A DNA stretch of 64,000 bases, taken from assembly GCF_002087235.1 (NCBI RefSeq), contig NZ_MUIO01000025.1:1-64000 (forward strand), read 5' to 3'. Shown one piece after another: positions 8,742 through 17,870 of this stretch. Position numbers and translations under genes: made by a program. The first letter of the stretch is position 1. Every line of letters starts with the position of its first letter. The notes beneath the pieces were generated by a model. The model was not told the origin of the DNA. It saw only the letters and a list, made by a program, of their open reading frames with translations, and searched no databases. This DNA is from Pseudomonas floridensis (GTDB lineage Bacteria > Pseudomonadota > Gammaproteobacteria > Pseudomonadales > Pseudomonadaceae).

Positions 8742-10754
8742 TTAAACCTGTTCCAGCGAGGACTTGACAGGAGTGTATGCACCGTTGGCCGCCAGGACCT
8801 TGTGGTGCTCACCTTCAATACGCGCTACTTCTTCGGCCGGCACCATGTAGCCCTGGTCGTCACGTGCAGCGTGAGCGACGAAGACCGCGATGGTTGCAAC
8901 CAGGCTTGCGCCAACCAGCCACCAGATGTGCCAGATGAATGCGAAACCGAATACGGTCAGCAGCATGCCCATGTACAGGCCGGTCGGCGTGTTGTTAGGC
9001 ATGTGGATCGCCGAGTAGTGAGCGGGCACCTTGTAGGCGGTACCTGCACGCTTGGCGTCGGTGAACGCATCGATGTCGTCTGCCTTCGGCAGTTCGGCAA
9101 AGTTGTAGAACGGTGGTGGCGACGAAGTCGACCATTCCAGGGTATGGCCATTCCATGGGTCGCCGGTCACGTCCGGGTTCTTGGCACGGTCACGGATACT
9201 CACGAACAGCTGGATCAGTTGCGAAGCGATACCGCATGCGATCAGCACGGCGCCGAACAGCGCGACGTCCAGGTAGATGTTCCACTCTGGCATGTCGGTA
9301 GCGTTCAAACGACGGGTCATGCCCAGGAAGCCCAGCGCGTACAGCGGCATGAACGCGACGAAGAAGCCGACGATCCAGAACCAGAACGCTGCCTTGCCCC
9401 ACTTCTCGTTCAGCGTGAAGCCGAACGCCTTAGGGAACCAGAACGCGAAGCCGGCGATGTAACCGAACACCGCACCGCCAATGATGACGTTGTGGAAGTG
9501 AGCGATCACGAACAGGCTGTTGTGCAGCACGAAGTCAGCACCCGGGATCGCCAACAGAACGCCGGTCATACCGCCGATCGAGAAGGTGACCATGAAGCCC
9601 AGGGTCCAGAGTACCGGTGCGGTGAAGCGCAGGCGGCCCTGGTACATGGTGAACAGCCAGTTGAATAGCTTCACACCCGTCGGGATCGCGATGAGCATCG
9701 TCGCCAGCCCGAAGAAGGCGTTGACGTTGGCACCCGCCCCCATGGTGAAGAAGTGGTGCAGCCAGACCATGAAGCCCAGTACACAGATCGCACCGGAAGC
9801 GAAGATCATCGACTTGTGGCCGAACAGACGCTTGCCGGAGAACGTGGAGATGACTTCCGAGAACACGCCGAAGGCCGGCAGGATCAGAATGTATACCTCA
9901 GGGTGACCCCACGCCCAGAACAGGTTCACGTACATCATGGGGTTACCGCCCATTTCGTTCGTGAAGATGTGGAAGTCCAGGTAGCGGTCAAGGGTGAGGA
10001 ACGCCAGGGTAGCGGTCAGGATCGGGAACGAAGCCACGATCAGGATGTTTGCCCAGGTGCAGGTCCAGGTGAAGATCGGCATATCCAGCAGTTTCATGCC
10101 AGGGGTACGCATTTTCAGCACGGTCACGAGGAAGTTGACCCCCGTCAGCGTCGTACCTAACCCGGATAACTGTAGCGCCCAGATGTAGTAGTCAACCCCC
10201 ACGCCAGGACTGTATTGCAACCCCGACAACGGCGGATAAGCAACCCAGCCGGTCTTGGCGAACTCACCGACACCCAGGGAGATGTTGATCAGCAGCATGC
10301 CTGCGACCAGCAGCCAGAAGCTCAGGGAGTTCAGGAACGGAAAGGCAACGTCGCGAGCGCCGATCTGCAGAGGCAGAACGATGTTCATCAGACCGGTGAA
10401 GAACGGCATCGCCATGAAGATGATCATGATCACACCGTGAGCGGTGAAGATCTGGTCATAGTGTTCCGGCGGCAGGAAGCCTTCGGAACCATTCTGGGCC
10501 ATCGCCAGTTGGGTACGCATCATGATCGCGTCGGCAAAGCCGCGCAGCAGCATGACCATGGCAACGATGATGTACATCACGCCGATTTTCTTGTGGTCGA
10601 CGGACGTCAGCCATTCAGACCACAAGTAGGTCCACTTGCGGAAATAGGTGATCAACCCGACTACCGCGAGGCCGCCAAGCGCGATCATGGCAAGTGTCAC
10701 CATGACTATCGGCTCGTGGAACGGCACCGCTTCCAGACTTAATTTGCCAAACAT
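8742..10754 (-). CDS. cyoB: Cytochrome bo3 ubiquinol oxidase subunit I
   Basis: Catalytic 670-residue subunit holding heme b, heme o3 and CuB; it oxidises ubiquinol, reduces oxygen to water and pumps protons. Heme-copper signatures are clear: [17 protein letters not shown] with the His-Tyr pair at the CuB site, the HH pair in [10 protein letters not shown], and HFHNVIIGG carrying the heme ligands. The N-terminal and C-terminal extensions beyond the 12-helix core are as in E. coli CyoB (663 residues). It sits three bases after cyoA in a compact operon. Confidence 0.97.
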   Translation of the reverse strand: MFGKLSLEAVPFHEPIVMVTLAMIALGGLAVVGLITYFRKWTYLWSEWLTSVDHKKIGVMYIIVAMVMLLRGFADAIMMRTQLAMAQNGSEGFLPPEHYDQIFTAHGVIMIIFMAMPFFTGLMNIVLPLQIGARDVAFPFLNSLSFWLLVAGMLLINISLGVGEFAKTGWVAYPPLSGLQYSPGVGVDYYIWALQLSGLGTTLTGVNFLVTVLKMRTPGMKLLDMPIFTWTCTWANILIVASFPILTATLAFLTLDRYLDFHIFTNEMGGNPMMYVNLFWAWGHPEVYILILPAFGVFSEVISTFSGKRLFGHKSMIFASGAICVLGFMVWLHHFFTMGAGANVNAFFGLATMLIAIPTGVKLFNWLFTMYQGRLRFTAPVLWTLGFMVTFSIGGMTGVLLAIPGADFVLHNSLFVIAHFHNVIIGGAVFGYIAGFAFWFPKAFGFTLNEKWGKAAFWFWIVGFFVAFMPLYALGFLGMTRRLNATDMPEWNIYLDVALFGAVLIACGIASQLIQLFVSIRDRAKNPDVTGDPWNGHTLEWSTSSPPPFYNFAELPKADDIDAFTDAKRAGTAYKVPAHYSAIHMPNNTPTGLYMGMLLTVFGFAFIWHIWWLVGASLVATIAVFVAHAARDDQGYMVPAEEVARIEGEHHKVLAANGAYTPVKSSLEQV

Positions 10755-10757
10755 CGT

Positions 10758-11699
10758 TTACTCCTCTGCCCCAGCAGCTGAATTTTTGCTCTTTTCCGCA
10801 CCGTCGATACTGGCGGTTTCTTTCTCACCAGCAACAACCTTCTTGCCCGGGTTCATGCCTTCATACTTGTCGATGACGATCTGGAACAGGTTCGGAGTGA
10901 CTGTCGAGAACAGTTCCACGGGGTTGCGCTCGCTCGGCTTGAGCAGTTCAGCATACTCGGCCTGACCCAGCTTCTTCGGTGAATTCCTGACGTCTGCGAC
11001 CCAGTTGTCGAAATCGGCCTGGCTCACGGAATTGGCCTTGAACTTCATGCCGGTAAACCCTGCGCCGCTGTAGTTGGCGGAGATACCGTTGAACTCGTGA
11101 ACTTCGTTGGCGATCAGGTGCAGCTTGGTGTGCATGCCCGCCATTGCGTAGATCTGGCCGCCCAGACCCGGGATGAACAACGAGTTCATCACGCTGTCGG
11201 AGGTGACCTGGAAATTGATCGGCGTGTTGGCCGGGAACACGATCTTGTTGACCGTCGCGATGTTGTATTCCGGGTAGATGAATATCCATTTCCAGTCTAC
11301 GGAAATGGCCTGGATCGTGACCGGCTTCACGTCGGAATCAAGCGGACGGTACGGGTCCAGTGCGTGAGTCGAGACGTAGGTGAAGTAACCCAGGAACACC
11401 AGCAGCAGCATGGGAACGCCCCAGACCGCGATTTCGATCTTGGTGGAGTGCGACCAGTCCGGCGTGTACTTGGCAGCCTTGTTCGACGAGCGATACTTCC
11501 AGGCGAAGATCAGGGTCATCAGGATGACCGGGATCACGACGATAAGCATCAGCAACGTGGCGATGATGATCAGGTTACGCTGCTCGATACCTACCTGCCC
11601 TTTTGGATCGAGCAGAGGTACGCCGTCGCATCCACTGAGCAAAAGCATACAGAAAAGGGCCAAGAAGCCAAAAAACCTGGGGTACCTTTTTTTACTCAT
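10758..11699 (-). CDS. cyoA: Cytochrome bo3 ubiquinol oxidase subunit II (lipoprotein)
   Basis: A 313-residue subunit II, first gene of cyoABCDE. The N-terminus [18 protein letters not shown] is a lipoprotein signal ending in the lipobox LLSGC, followed by two transmembrane helices (about 40-65 and 85-107) and a periplasmic cupredoxin domain. As in other quinol oxidases the CuA ligands are absent, so electrons come from quinol and not cytochrome c. I take the ATG at 11699 because AGAGG lies 7 bases upstream and the lipobox fits; an in-frame upstream ATG at 11813 would add an implausible hydrophilic leader. Confidence 0.95.
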   Translation of the reverse strand: MSKKRYPRFFGFLALFCMLLLSGCDGVPLLDPKGQVGIEQRNLIIIATLLMLIVVIPVILMTLIFAWKYRSSNKAAKYTPDWSHSTKIEIAVWGVPMLLLVFLGYFTYVSTHALDPYRPLDSDVKPVTIQAISVDWKWIFIYPEYNIATVNKIVFPANTPINFQVTSDSVMNSLFIPGLGGQIYAMAGMHTKLHLIANEVHEFNGISANYSGAGFTGMKFKANSVSQADFDNWVADVRNSPKKLGQAEYAELLKPSERNPVELFSTVTPNLFQIVIDKYEGMNPGKKVVAGEKETASIDGAEKSKNSAAGAEE

Positions 11700-12114
11700 T
11701 TCACGACCTCTAAAAGCAGCTTGCGCGGTGCAGTTGGGTTTCGACCGCCAACACTTCACCCTGCCAGTGCCGGCAATTTTTTTGAATTGAACAAGGGCCT
11801 GCCAGTACGCCAACGCGACGTATCGACAAATCCGGGTTAGCTATGGATTCTTATTTTGAGCTGCTGGGACTGCCCGATGTGCAGGGCAGACGCCTTCAGC
11901 GCGGCCATAATGCGCCCTCGGAGGCCAGCATTGCGCTGCCTGTTCAGAGTACACAGGTGACGCTCAAGGCCTCAAAATTGCTGATCGCCCAGTCAAGCCG
12001 GACGACAAGTGACGGGGATTGTAGATATGTAAATTTTTAATGACTATGCCTAATTTTGTAACAGTTAATCTCACAATCCGCAACAATAACGCCGAAACCA
12101 GCTTGGGACATCGT
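11700..12114. other. Intergenic region with the cyo promoter; otherwise empty
   Basis: This stretch lies upstream of cyoA and downstream of the dsbB terminator. It must carry the cyo promoter. I see an AT-rich run around 12020-12075 but no clear ANR box, Fur box or hairpin. A 65-codon open frame at 11843-12040 on the plus strand has no ribosome site or recognisable sequence. Confidence 0.5.
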
Positions 12115-12144
12115 AAAAAAGCCTCGATTTCAAGAGGCTTTTTT
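12115..12144 (-). terminator. Rho-independent terminator of dsbB
   Basis: AAAAAAGCCTC pairs with GAGGCTTTTTT around an 8-base loop, starting 18 bases beyond the dsbB stop codon in the direction of transcription. The T run follows the hairpin on the minus strand. Confidence 0.9.
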
Positions 12145-12161
12145 CACCAAAGCCCTTGTAA

Positions 12162-12671
12162 TCAGTAAGGTTTACGTCGATTGCGGATGACGCAGACCGG
12201 AACCAGCACCGCGGTCAGAACGAAGGCGACCAGCGCCCATTGCGCCAGAGACAGACCCAGGACCGGCGGATAAGGGGTGGTGCAGAAACCGCTGACCTGA
12301 AAGACAACCGGGAACAGGTCCGCCAGCGGCAGGCCGTCGACGATCGGTTGCAGGGTATCGATGCCGCAACTGACCGCCGGATGGGCCAGGATCCAGGCGT
12401 GACGCCCCGCTGCGGCAATGCCGCCCAGCGCACTGAGGGTAACCAGCACCTCGAACAGGGTCACGCTGCGACGGCCGGGCATGGCAGCGCCGATGAAGGC
12501 GAAGAGCGCTATGAACAGCAGTGCGTAGCGTTGCAGGATGCACAACGGGCACGGCGCCTCCTCGAGCACGATCTGCATGTACAGGGCGCCGCCGATCAGG
12601 GACAGACAAATAATCCCCAGCAGAACCAGAAAGCGCTTTTCACGTTGCAGGTACAACAGGTTGTCGCTCAT
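12162..12671 (-). CDS. dsbB: Disulfide bond formation protein B
   Basis: Inner-membrane quinone reductase that re-oxidises periplasmic DsbA. 169 residues with four hydrophobic segments. The first redox pair is C41-P-L-C44 in EEAPCPLCILQRYA, and the second periplasmic pair is C102 and C130, matching the four-cysteine DsbB scheme. LGLSLAQWAL near residue 138-147 is typical of the family. It stands alone between the cyo promoter region and the cheV upstream region. Pseudomonas often have two DsbB paralogues, and I cannot tell which this is. Confidence 0.93.
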   Translation of the reverse strand: MSDNLLYLQREKRFLVLLGIICLSLIGGALYMQIVLEEAPCPLCILQRYALLFIALFAFIGAAMPGRRSVTLFEVLVTLSALGGIAAAGRHAWILAHPAVSCGIDTLQPIVDGLPLADLFPVVFQVSGFCTTPYPPVLGLSLAQWALVAFVLTAVLVPVCVIRNRRKPY

Positions 12672-13104
12672 TCACATACCTTACTGAACTGATGAGTGGG
12701 TGGCGGCCGCACGGGGACGATATTACCAGCCACCTGAGGGCGGGACGCGCAGTGTAGAATCGCCCGCCCCGGATCGCACGCGATAATCGTTCGCTGCACC
12801 TGACAACTCAAGCGGGCACCGACCATACGGCAGAATCTGCCCGCTGGATGGTTGCGTTGCAGGCAAGACGTGACCGGGTCGACCAAAGGAGGATTTCTCT
12901 TCCTTATATATAGAAGGCTGCGTCAGTTTGTCGCACCCCCTCTATATATAGAAGGGCGCGGTATTTTGTCGCACCGCGGGATTCGGCCCTTCGACCCGCT
13001 ATCCTGTAAAAATCCTAAAGCCACAACCTTGCGGGTCGATAACCTGTCAGAGAAAGATGTTTGTCGCCTCCAGGCGACGAAACACCTATAGCCAGAAGGT
13101 CACT
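12672..13104. other. Intergenic region between dsbB and the cheV-type gene
   Basis: A 433-base divergent region. Its left part is GC-rich with no clear gene. Its right part holds the tandem palindromic repeat listed separately (12905-12975) and the start region of the CheV-type gene. No convincing sRNA or ORF is visible. Confidence 0.5.
12905..12975. repeat. Tandem near-palindromic repeat upstream of the cheV-type gene
   Basis: Two imperfect 33-base copies start at 12905 and 12943, a 38-base period. Each begins TATATATAGAAGG and ends TTTGTCGCACC. The TATATATA core is flanked by CCTT/CCTC on the left and GAAGG on the right, making each head a near-perfect dyad. They lie 130-200 bases before the CheV-type start codon. 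They look like paired operators or two short hairpins; no protein is known to me that binds this sequence. Confidence 0.6.
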
Positions 13105-14001
13105 ATGTCCAAGAACGTCCGAGCAGATTCACTTTCGCTGCTCCTCTTCACGTTGCGCAGCGGCAAGCTGATGGCGATCAATCTGCTCAAGGTCAGCGAA
13201 ATCATTCCCTGCCCTGCGCTGACTCATCTGCCGGAATCGCACCCGCACGTCAAAGGCATCGCCACGCTACGCGGCTCGTCGCTGTCGGTCATCGATCTGA
13301 GCCGGGCCATCGGCGAACGGCCGCTGGCCGACCCGGATGGCGGCTGCCTGATCGTCACCGACGTCAGCCGCTCCAAACAGGGTCTGCACGTGCAGGCCGT
13401 CAGCAAGATCGTGCACTGCCTGACCACCGACATCCGCCCGCCACCCTATGGATCGAGCAGCAAGTCGTTCATTACCGGTGTCACTCAGGTCGACGGCGTG
13501 CTGGTGCAGGTATTGGATATCGAGAAGGTCATTCACGGTATCGCCCCGGCGCAGATCGTCGTCCAGTCGGCGGAACTGGCCAGAGAAGACGCCGAAGTGC
13601 TGGCCCAGGCCCGCATTCTGGTCGTCGATGACAGCCAGGTTGCCCTGCAGCAATCGATCATCACCCTGCGCAATCTGGGCATCAACTGCCACACTGCCCG
13701 CAGCGCGAAGGAAGCCATCGATGTGTTGCTGGAACTGCAAGGCACTGCCGCGCAGATCAACGTAGTGGTGTCCGACATTGAAATGTCGGAGATGGACGGC
13801 TACGCCCTGACCCGCACCTTGCGTGACACGCCTGACTTCCACGATCTGTACATCCTGCTGCACACCTCGCTGGACAGCGCGATGAACAGTGAAAAGGCCC
13901 AGGTTGCCGGTGCCAATGCTGTGCTGACCAAGTTCTCGTCTCCCGAGCTGACCAAATGTCTGATCGAGGCCGCCCGTACGGTCGTGGCACAGGGCATCTG
14001 A
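13105..14001 (+). CDS. CheV-type chemotaxis coupling protein (CheW-REC fusion)
   Basis: A 298-residue cytoplasmic protein with an N-terminal CheW domain (about 8-150; MAINLLKVSEII, then VKGIATLRG and VIDLSRAIG) and a C-terminal receiver domain (about 168-298) with the DD pair in ILVVDDS, phosphoacceptor D224 in VVSDIEMSEMDG, and K in VLTKFSSPE. CheV proteins couple chemoreceptors to CheA and tune the array when phosphorylated. AAGG lies 6 bases before the ATG. No other chemotaxis or flagellar gene is nearby, so it is an orphan that must serve arrays encoded elsewhere. Confidence 0.9.
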   Translation: MSKNVRADSLSLLLFTLRSGKLMAINLLKVSEIIPCPALTHLPESHPHVKGIATLRGSSLSVIDLSRAIGERPLADPDGGCLIVTDVSRSKQGLHVQAVSKIVHCLTTDIRPPPYGSSSKSFITGVTQVDGVLVQVLDIEKVIHGIAPAQIVVQSAELAREDAEVLAQARILVVDDSQVALQQSIITLRNLGINCHTARSAKEAIDVLLELQGTAAQINVVVSDIEMSEMDGYALTRTLRDTPDFHDLYILLHTSLDSAMNSEKAQVAGANAVLTKFSSPELTKCLIEAARTVVAQGI

Positions 14002-14063
14002 TCCACCGGCCACCGAAAAGCTGTCCAGGACCTGACGACGCATCGCCCGACCATTGCTGGTTG

Positions 14064-14525
14064 ATGCGTCGCGGTCTCGACGGGCCGGTAGCCAAAGCGC
14101 AATGGCCCGCCAGCATCATCGTTGCGCCCTTCTCCCTTCGGCAGGCCACGACCGTCCATGGCCTCCTGTCATCGGGTTATCAGGACGGATCGGGCAGCGT
14201 CGCACAGTATGCCGAGTGGCTTTCAGCTTTCGAGCACGACCCTGAATTCAATCCATCGCTGTGTTTTCTGGCCATGCACGAAGGCATCGCGGTGGGCGTT
14301 GTCGCCTGCTGGACCAGCGCCTTCATCAAAGACCTGGTGGTTCATGCCGATTACCGGCACCGAGGGATCGGCACGGCGTTGCTCAATCACCTGTTCGCGC
14401 ACCTGCGGCAGCAAGGCGAAGGCTGCGTCGATCTCAAGGTCGTTGAAAACAACCTGGGCGCACGGCGTCTTTATGAAAAATCAGGCATGTCCTACGTCAG
14501 TCGCTTGCCAGTCGTACCAGTATGA
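14064..14525 (+). CDS. GNAT-family N-acetyltransferase
   Basis: A 153-residue acyl-CoA-dependent acetyltransferase. The GNAT core is clear: VGVVACWTSAFIKDLVVHADYRHRGIGTALLNHL, where RHRGIG is the pyrophosphate-binding loop, followed by CVDLKVVENNLGARRLYEKSGM, the usual end of motif B. The substrate is unknown. The ATG at 14064 is weakly supported by GGTTG; an upstream ATG at 13956 would overlap the CheV-type gene by 46 bases. A small extracytoplasmic protein gene follows. Confidence 0.85.
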   Translation: MRRGLDGPVAKAQWPASIIVAPFSLRQATTVHGLLSSGYQDGSGSVAQYAEWLSAFEHDPEFNPSLCFLAMHEGIAVGVVACWTSAFIKDLVVHADYRHRGIGTALLNHLFAHLRQQGEGCVDLKVVENNLGARRLYEKSGMSYVSRLPVVPV

Positions 14526-14567
14526 TCTGCCATAATTCGCTCCCCCAAGCGGTTCATGGAGACCGAC

Positions 14568-14894
14568 ATGAAATCCCCCCTCCTGTTGCTGGCAGTCCTG
14601 TTATTGCTCACCGGACAGGCCAATGCGTCAAGCCCGCAGGCCTGGAGTGATCTGGACAAGGCGATGCTGGCCAGTTGCCTAAAAGCCAGCCAGCTCAAGA
14701 ACGCCTCTGCCGTGGGAAGCAGCGCCCAGTTCGACGACCGGGTCGGTTACAGCGCCCTGCTGTTGCGTGGACGTTACCCGCAAAAATACATGAACAACCG
14801 CACAGGCACCGAACTGTGTCTTTACCACCGCAAAAACCGACAGGCCACGGTAACCGAGTGGGACAGCGTCGAGGCAGGCACCCCCAGGCAATAA
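14568..14894 (+). CDS. Small secreted or periplasmic protein of unknown function
   Basis: 108 residues. The first 21 residues (MKSPLLLLAVLLLLTGQANA) form a clear Sec signal peptide with cleavage expected after ANA. The mature part is about 87 residues with two cysteines (ASCLKAS and LCLYHRK) that could form a disulfide, and is otherwise hydrophilic. TGGAG lies 7 bases before the ATG at 14568; another in-frame ATG at 14556 is less well placed. I do not recognise a family. Confidence 0.7.
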   Translation: MKSPLLLLAVLLLLTGQANASSPQAWSDLDKAMLASCLKASQLKNASAVGSSAQFDDRVGYSALLLRGRYPQKYMNNRTGTELCLYHRKNRQATVTEWDSVEAGTPRQ

Positions 14895-14991
14895 ACCGCT
14901 GGCGCACAATTTGCTTCCTGTTCGCCATCAGCCGGTTGGCAACTGAATTGTTGTCACACCCGGCGTCAGTCACGGATGGGCCACGGACACC

Positions 14992-15744
14992 ATGAACACC
15001 CAGTTTTCCTGCACCGGCTGCGGCGGTTGCTGCACCGACCACCACGTCCCGCTCACTCTCACCGAAGCCACGCAGTGGGCGGCAGACGGCGGTACGGTGA
15101 TCGTCCTGACCGAGGCGTTTCTCAGTAACGGCTACGGCGTCCCCGAAGCGCAGCTGACCCACGCCACCCGCCGCTCTACCGAGGTGAACAGCGGTCAGAC
15201 CACGGCTTACGTTGCCATCACCTTTGCCGCCTACAATGTGGGCCGCTGCCGGAATCTTGACGAAGAGAATCTGTGCCGCATCTATGAACGGCGGCCGCTG
15301 GTGTGCCGGATCTATCCGATGGAAATCAATCCGCATATCCCGTTGCGCCCGGAAACCAAGGGTTGCCCACCAGAAGCCTGGGAACAGGGCCCGGATCTGA
15401 TCGTTGGTGGCAAACTCGTGGATACGCAACTGATGGCGCTGATCGAGCAATCCCGTCAGGCCGACCGCGACGAGATCAAGGCCAAACAAGCGATCTGCCA
15501 GAAACTGGGGATTCGCACCACAGCCCTCAAAGGCAATGGTTTCGTGGCGTATCTGCCCGACATGAGCGCCTTCGCATCTGCCATCGAGCAGGTCGCCGAC
15601 AGTGCAGAAGAACTGACCGACACTGCAGAGTGGGAATTTCACGTTGCCGGGCAGACGGTCATCGACACGCTGCAGGCTGCCGGTGCCGATGTGACGGTCC
15701 GGGAGCCGGTGTCCTACCTCTTCATTCCGCTGCAGGCCGCTTGA
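14992..15744 (+). CDS. YkgJ-family cysteine-cluster protein
   Basis: A 250-residue protein with the N-terminal cysteine cluster CTGCGGCC (residues 7-14), later CRNLDEENLCRIYERRPLVCRIYP, the standard zinc/iron-chelating pattern of the YkgJ (UPF0153-like) family, in which CxxCxGCC and the CRIY..RP..CR.YP box coordinate metal. The C-terminal half is unusual in length and carries no recognised motif. Family function is not established; some relatives are linked to metal handling. It converges on a small minus-strand gene 12 bases away. Confidence 0.85.
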   Translation: MNTQFSCTGCGGCCTDHHVPLTLTEATQWAADGGTVIVLTEAFLSNGYGVPEAQLTHATRRSTEVNSGQTTAYVAITFAAYNVGRCRNLDEENLCRIYERRPLVCRIYPMEINPHIPLRPETKGCPPEAWEQGPDLIVGGKLVDTQLMALIEQSRQADRDEIKAKQAICQKLGIRTTALKGNGFVAYLPDMSAFASAIEQVADSAEELTDTAEWEFHVAGQTVIDTLQAAGADVTVREPVSYLFIPLQAA

Positions 15745-15756
15745 AACAACAGCCGA

Positions 15757-15987
15757 TCAGCGCTTGCCCATGGAGCGGCGCGTGCCGGACGGCGCTGCAC
15801 CGGGGGTCTTGTGATGGCTCGACTTATTCGACTTCTGATACCAGGCCTGATCCTTGTCCTTCCTGGCCTGCGCGAACTCCGACGGCTTGAACGGAAAGCT
15901 GAACGGTGCAACCGCCGCTTTCTTTTCGGCAGTGTCTAACACATCGGTTGCAGGGTCTTGAACAGGGGGTTGTTCAGGCGTGGTCAT
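15757..15987 (-). CDS. Small conserved hypothetical protein
   Basis: 76 residues, very hydrophilic, lysine- and proline-rich, ending in a basic tail (SSHHKTPGAAPSGTRRSMGKR). No signal peptide, membrane segment or cysteine. The central KPSEFAQARKDKDQAWYQKS looks like an amphipathic helix. The ribosome site is weak (GGTG), so the gene is supported mainly by composition and by filling an otherwise empty gap. It could be a nucleic-acid-binding accessory protein, but this is not shown by the sequence. Confidence 0.55.
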   Translation of the reverse strand: MTTPEQPPVQDPATDVLDTAEKKAAVAPFSFPFKPSEFAQARKDKDQAWYQKSNKSSHHKTPGAAPSGTRRSMGKR

Positions 15988-16081
15988 GGTGGCACCAGAA
16001 AAGTCGAAATGGCCGGGCGAACGCCCGCGGTCGCGCAGCATACAGCAATCGTCGAGTACTCGCCCGAGCCTCCTGTCGCCA

Positions 16082-17095
16082 TTATTTGTAGAACAGATCC
16101 ACCATGACTTCGGCATCGAAGGGCCCGACCTGAGGTCGGGTGCTGTTCCAAAGCAATTGCGCATTGAAGTCTGCCTGGGAGGCGTGGGTTTCTCCCAACA
16201 GTTCGGCCAGATGAAACAGTTCGTTGTAAGCCAACGGATTGCCACTCACCGCACTGACAATCCTGATCCCCAGTGAAGGATTGGCGGTAGGGACCAGCAC
16301 ATCCCCCGTGCCTGAGACGGTGCCGCTCACCGGGCGAAAGCGGGCATTGATGCTGAACGGCGAATCACAGGCCCGACTGGTCACCAGCGAAAACGGCTGA
16401 CTGGCGAACACCCTGCCAATGGCGACGTTCTGAATGGGAAGTTCGCCAAATTCGACGGTTTCCGGAGACACTTCCAGTTCGGCGTCGCAGGCGACGAAGC
16501 GCAAACCGCTCAAGTTGTCGATCGTGTAATCGAGGCTGCGGCCCGGTACCGGTTGCGGACCTGCGCCGTCCAGCTGAAAGAAACGATAATCGAGCAATGT
16601 GCTCGCCACACCCGACGGCGGAGTGGCGCCGAACTTCTGGATGAACACCGAAAACCCCAGATTGAAACTGATTTTGGGGCACTGATCGATATTCCCGTCA
16701 CCTTCATGACAGGGCGGCAGATACTGCCCCGTACCGATTCGACCACTGCTGTGCACGTGATCGACACCCTGGAGCGTCACCCCGGCACGAATGCCCTGAC
16801 CGATGGGCAGGTTATCGGGGTTGAGGTAAACGAATATTTCTTCCTGGACCGATTGCTGGCTGTCCTTGAAACAGTCGACCTGAATGGTCAGCGGCTCGGA
16901 ACGCCAGACCACTTCACCGTCGGCAACCGATGCGGGAATCGCGACAGTGCTGCTCAATTGCCCGCGAATGGTCATCTCACCGGCGCCTTGCGTCTTGCAG
17001 ACCAGCGCAAAGACCGACGTCGGCATCATCAGCATCAGCAGGGCAAAGGCCCGAGAGCCGTATCTTACAAGTAAGTGTTTCATATCAGCATTCAT
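16082..17095 (-). CDS. Chaperone-usher fimbrial tip adhesin-like subunit
   Basis: 337 residues with a signal peptide ending near SVFA (cleavage before LVCKTQ). The C-terminal half is a pilin-like domain with paired cysteines, while the N-terminal part is a separate domain with additional cysteines (CFKDSQQ, PPCHEGDGNIDQCPK), the usual two-domain layout of tip adhesins. It is the last gene of the fimbrial operon and overlaps the upstream chaperone gene by 11 bases (ATGAATGCTGA). The ligand cannot be guessed. The C-terminus ends in VDLFYK, a beta-strand typical for chaperone binding, with a penultimate Tyr. Confidence 0.8.
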   Translation of the reverse strand: MNADMKHLLVRYGSRAFALLMLMMPTSVFALVCKTQGAGEMTIRGQLSSTVAIPASVADGEVVWRSEPLTIQVDCFKDSQQSVQEEIFVYLNPDNLPIGQGIRAGVTLQGVDHVHSSGRIGTGQYLPPCHEGDGNIDQCPKISFNLGFSVFIQKFGATPPSGVASTLLDYRFFQLDGAGPQPVPGRSLDYTIDNLSGLRFVACDAELEVSPETVEFGELPIQNVAIGRVFASQPFSLVTSRACDSPFSINARFRPVSGTVSGTGDVLVPTANPSLGIRIVSAVSGNPLAYNELFHLAELLGETHASQADFNAQLLWNSTRPQVGPFDAEVMVDLFYK

Positions 17096-17870
17096 CCTGA
17101 AGAGAAGTGTCGTCCAGCAGATGGGCGCTTGATGACGCCTGTCCGTTCAGGCGTGCGCAGTAGCTGCGCTGACCGCCATAGTCGGTCAGCGCCTTGAAGT
17201 TCAAGCGATGGTTCGTGACGGACTGCCGGTTCCCGGTCAACGCAAACTCCAGTCGATCGCCAGGCGCCAGCAACGCGTCATGGCTGACCGGAATACCGTC
17301 CACAGCGAGGGTTTCAAGCGCAGCGTGGTAAGGCGTTGGATTACTGACCTGCAGCAGCCCATTTCCTTGCTCATCCAAAGCGATCACCCAGCGCAACCGG
17401 GCAGCGGTGTCGGCCGGATCTCCCGGCAGACCGACCGGTCGATAAAACACATTGAGGCGCTGACGCACGGCAATGTTGAGCTGGCGGCGGCCCTCACGTC
17501 GTTGGGGAATCTCGAGTACATACAGATGCAGCAATGACTCCCGGTCACCCACCATGCCCGCGCCCTGATACAGGATGCGCAACAGTGTTTTTTCACCTGC
17601 TGCCAGACGTGACAGTGGCGGTGTGACGGCAAACGGCAACGGCTCGCGTTGCGCCGAAGGCGTGTCATCGTCGTCACGCGGATCGCTCAGCCAGCTCTGA
17701 ATCAGCACCTCGCTGGATCCGCGATTACGGATCTCGAGGCTGGCTTCCCGGTCTCGGCCATCAAAAACCAGACGTGTTCCCGTCAGGGAAAGCGCGGCCT
17801 GAACCGGGAAACCGGTCACGAGCATCAGCCCAAACAAAATGAAGCCTCGCCAGCCCGTCAACCTGATCAC
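17085..17870 (-). CDS. Periplasmic fimbrial chaperone (second, PapD-like)
   Basis: A 261-residue PapD-superfamily chaperone that donates its G1 strand to pilus subunits in the periplasm. After a signal peptide (GFILFGLMLVTGFPVQA) comes the family start ALSLTGTRLVFDGRDREASLEIRN, then PPLSRLAAGEKTLLRILYQGAG with the short F1-G1 loop (FGS type), and VRQRLNVFYRP. I place the start at GTG 17870, where GTGA overlaps the usher stop codon by four bases; this gives a good signal peptide, and the ATG at 17942 would not. The operon has a second chaperone upstream of the usher, so this one may be dedicated to the adhesin that follows. Confidence 0.85.
   Translation of the reverse strand: MIRLTGWRGFILFGLMLVTGFPVQAALSLTGTRLVFDGRDREASLEIRNRGSSEVLIQSWLSDPRDDDDTPSAQREPLPFAVTPPLSRLAAGEKTLLRILYQGAGMVGDRESLLHLYVLEIPQRREGRRQLNIAVRQRLNVFYRPVGLPGDPADTAARLRWVIALDEQGNGLLQVSNPTPYHAALETLAVDGIPVSHDALLAPGDRLEFALTGNRQSVTNHRLNFKALTDYGGQRSYCARLNGQASSSAHLLDDTSLQDEC

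Noticed and set aside
11843..12040. 65-codon open frame upstream of cyoA
   Set aside because: No ribosome site, no family resemblance, amino-acid mix typical of noise; it lies in the cyo promoter region.
12905..12975. CRISPR array
   Set aside because: Only two copies with a five-base separation; no spacers or cas genes.
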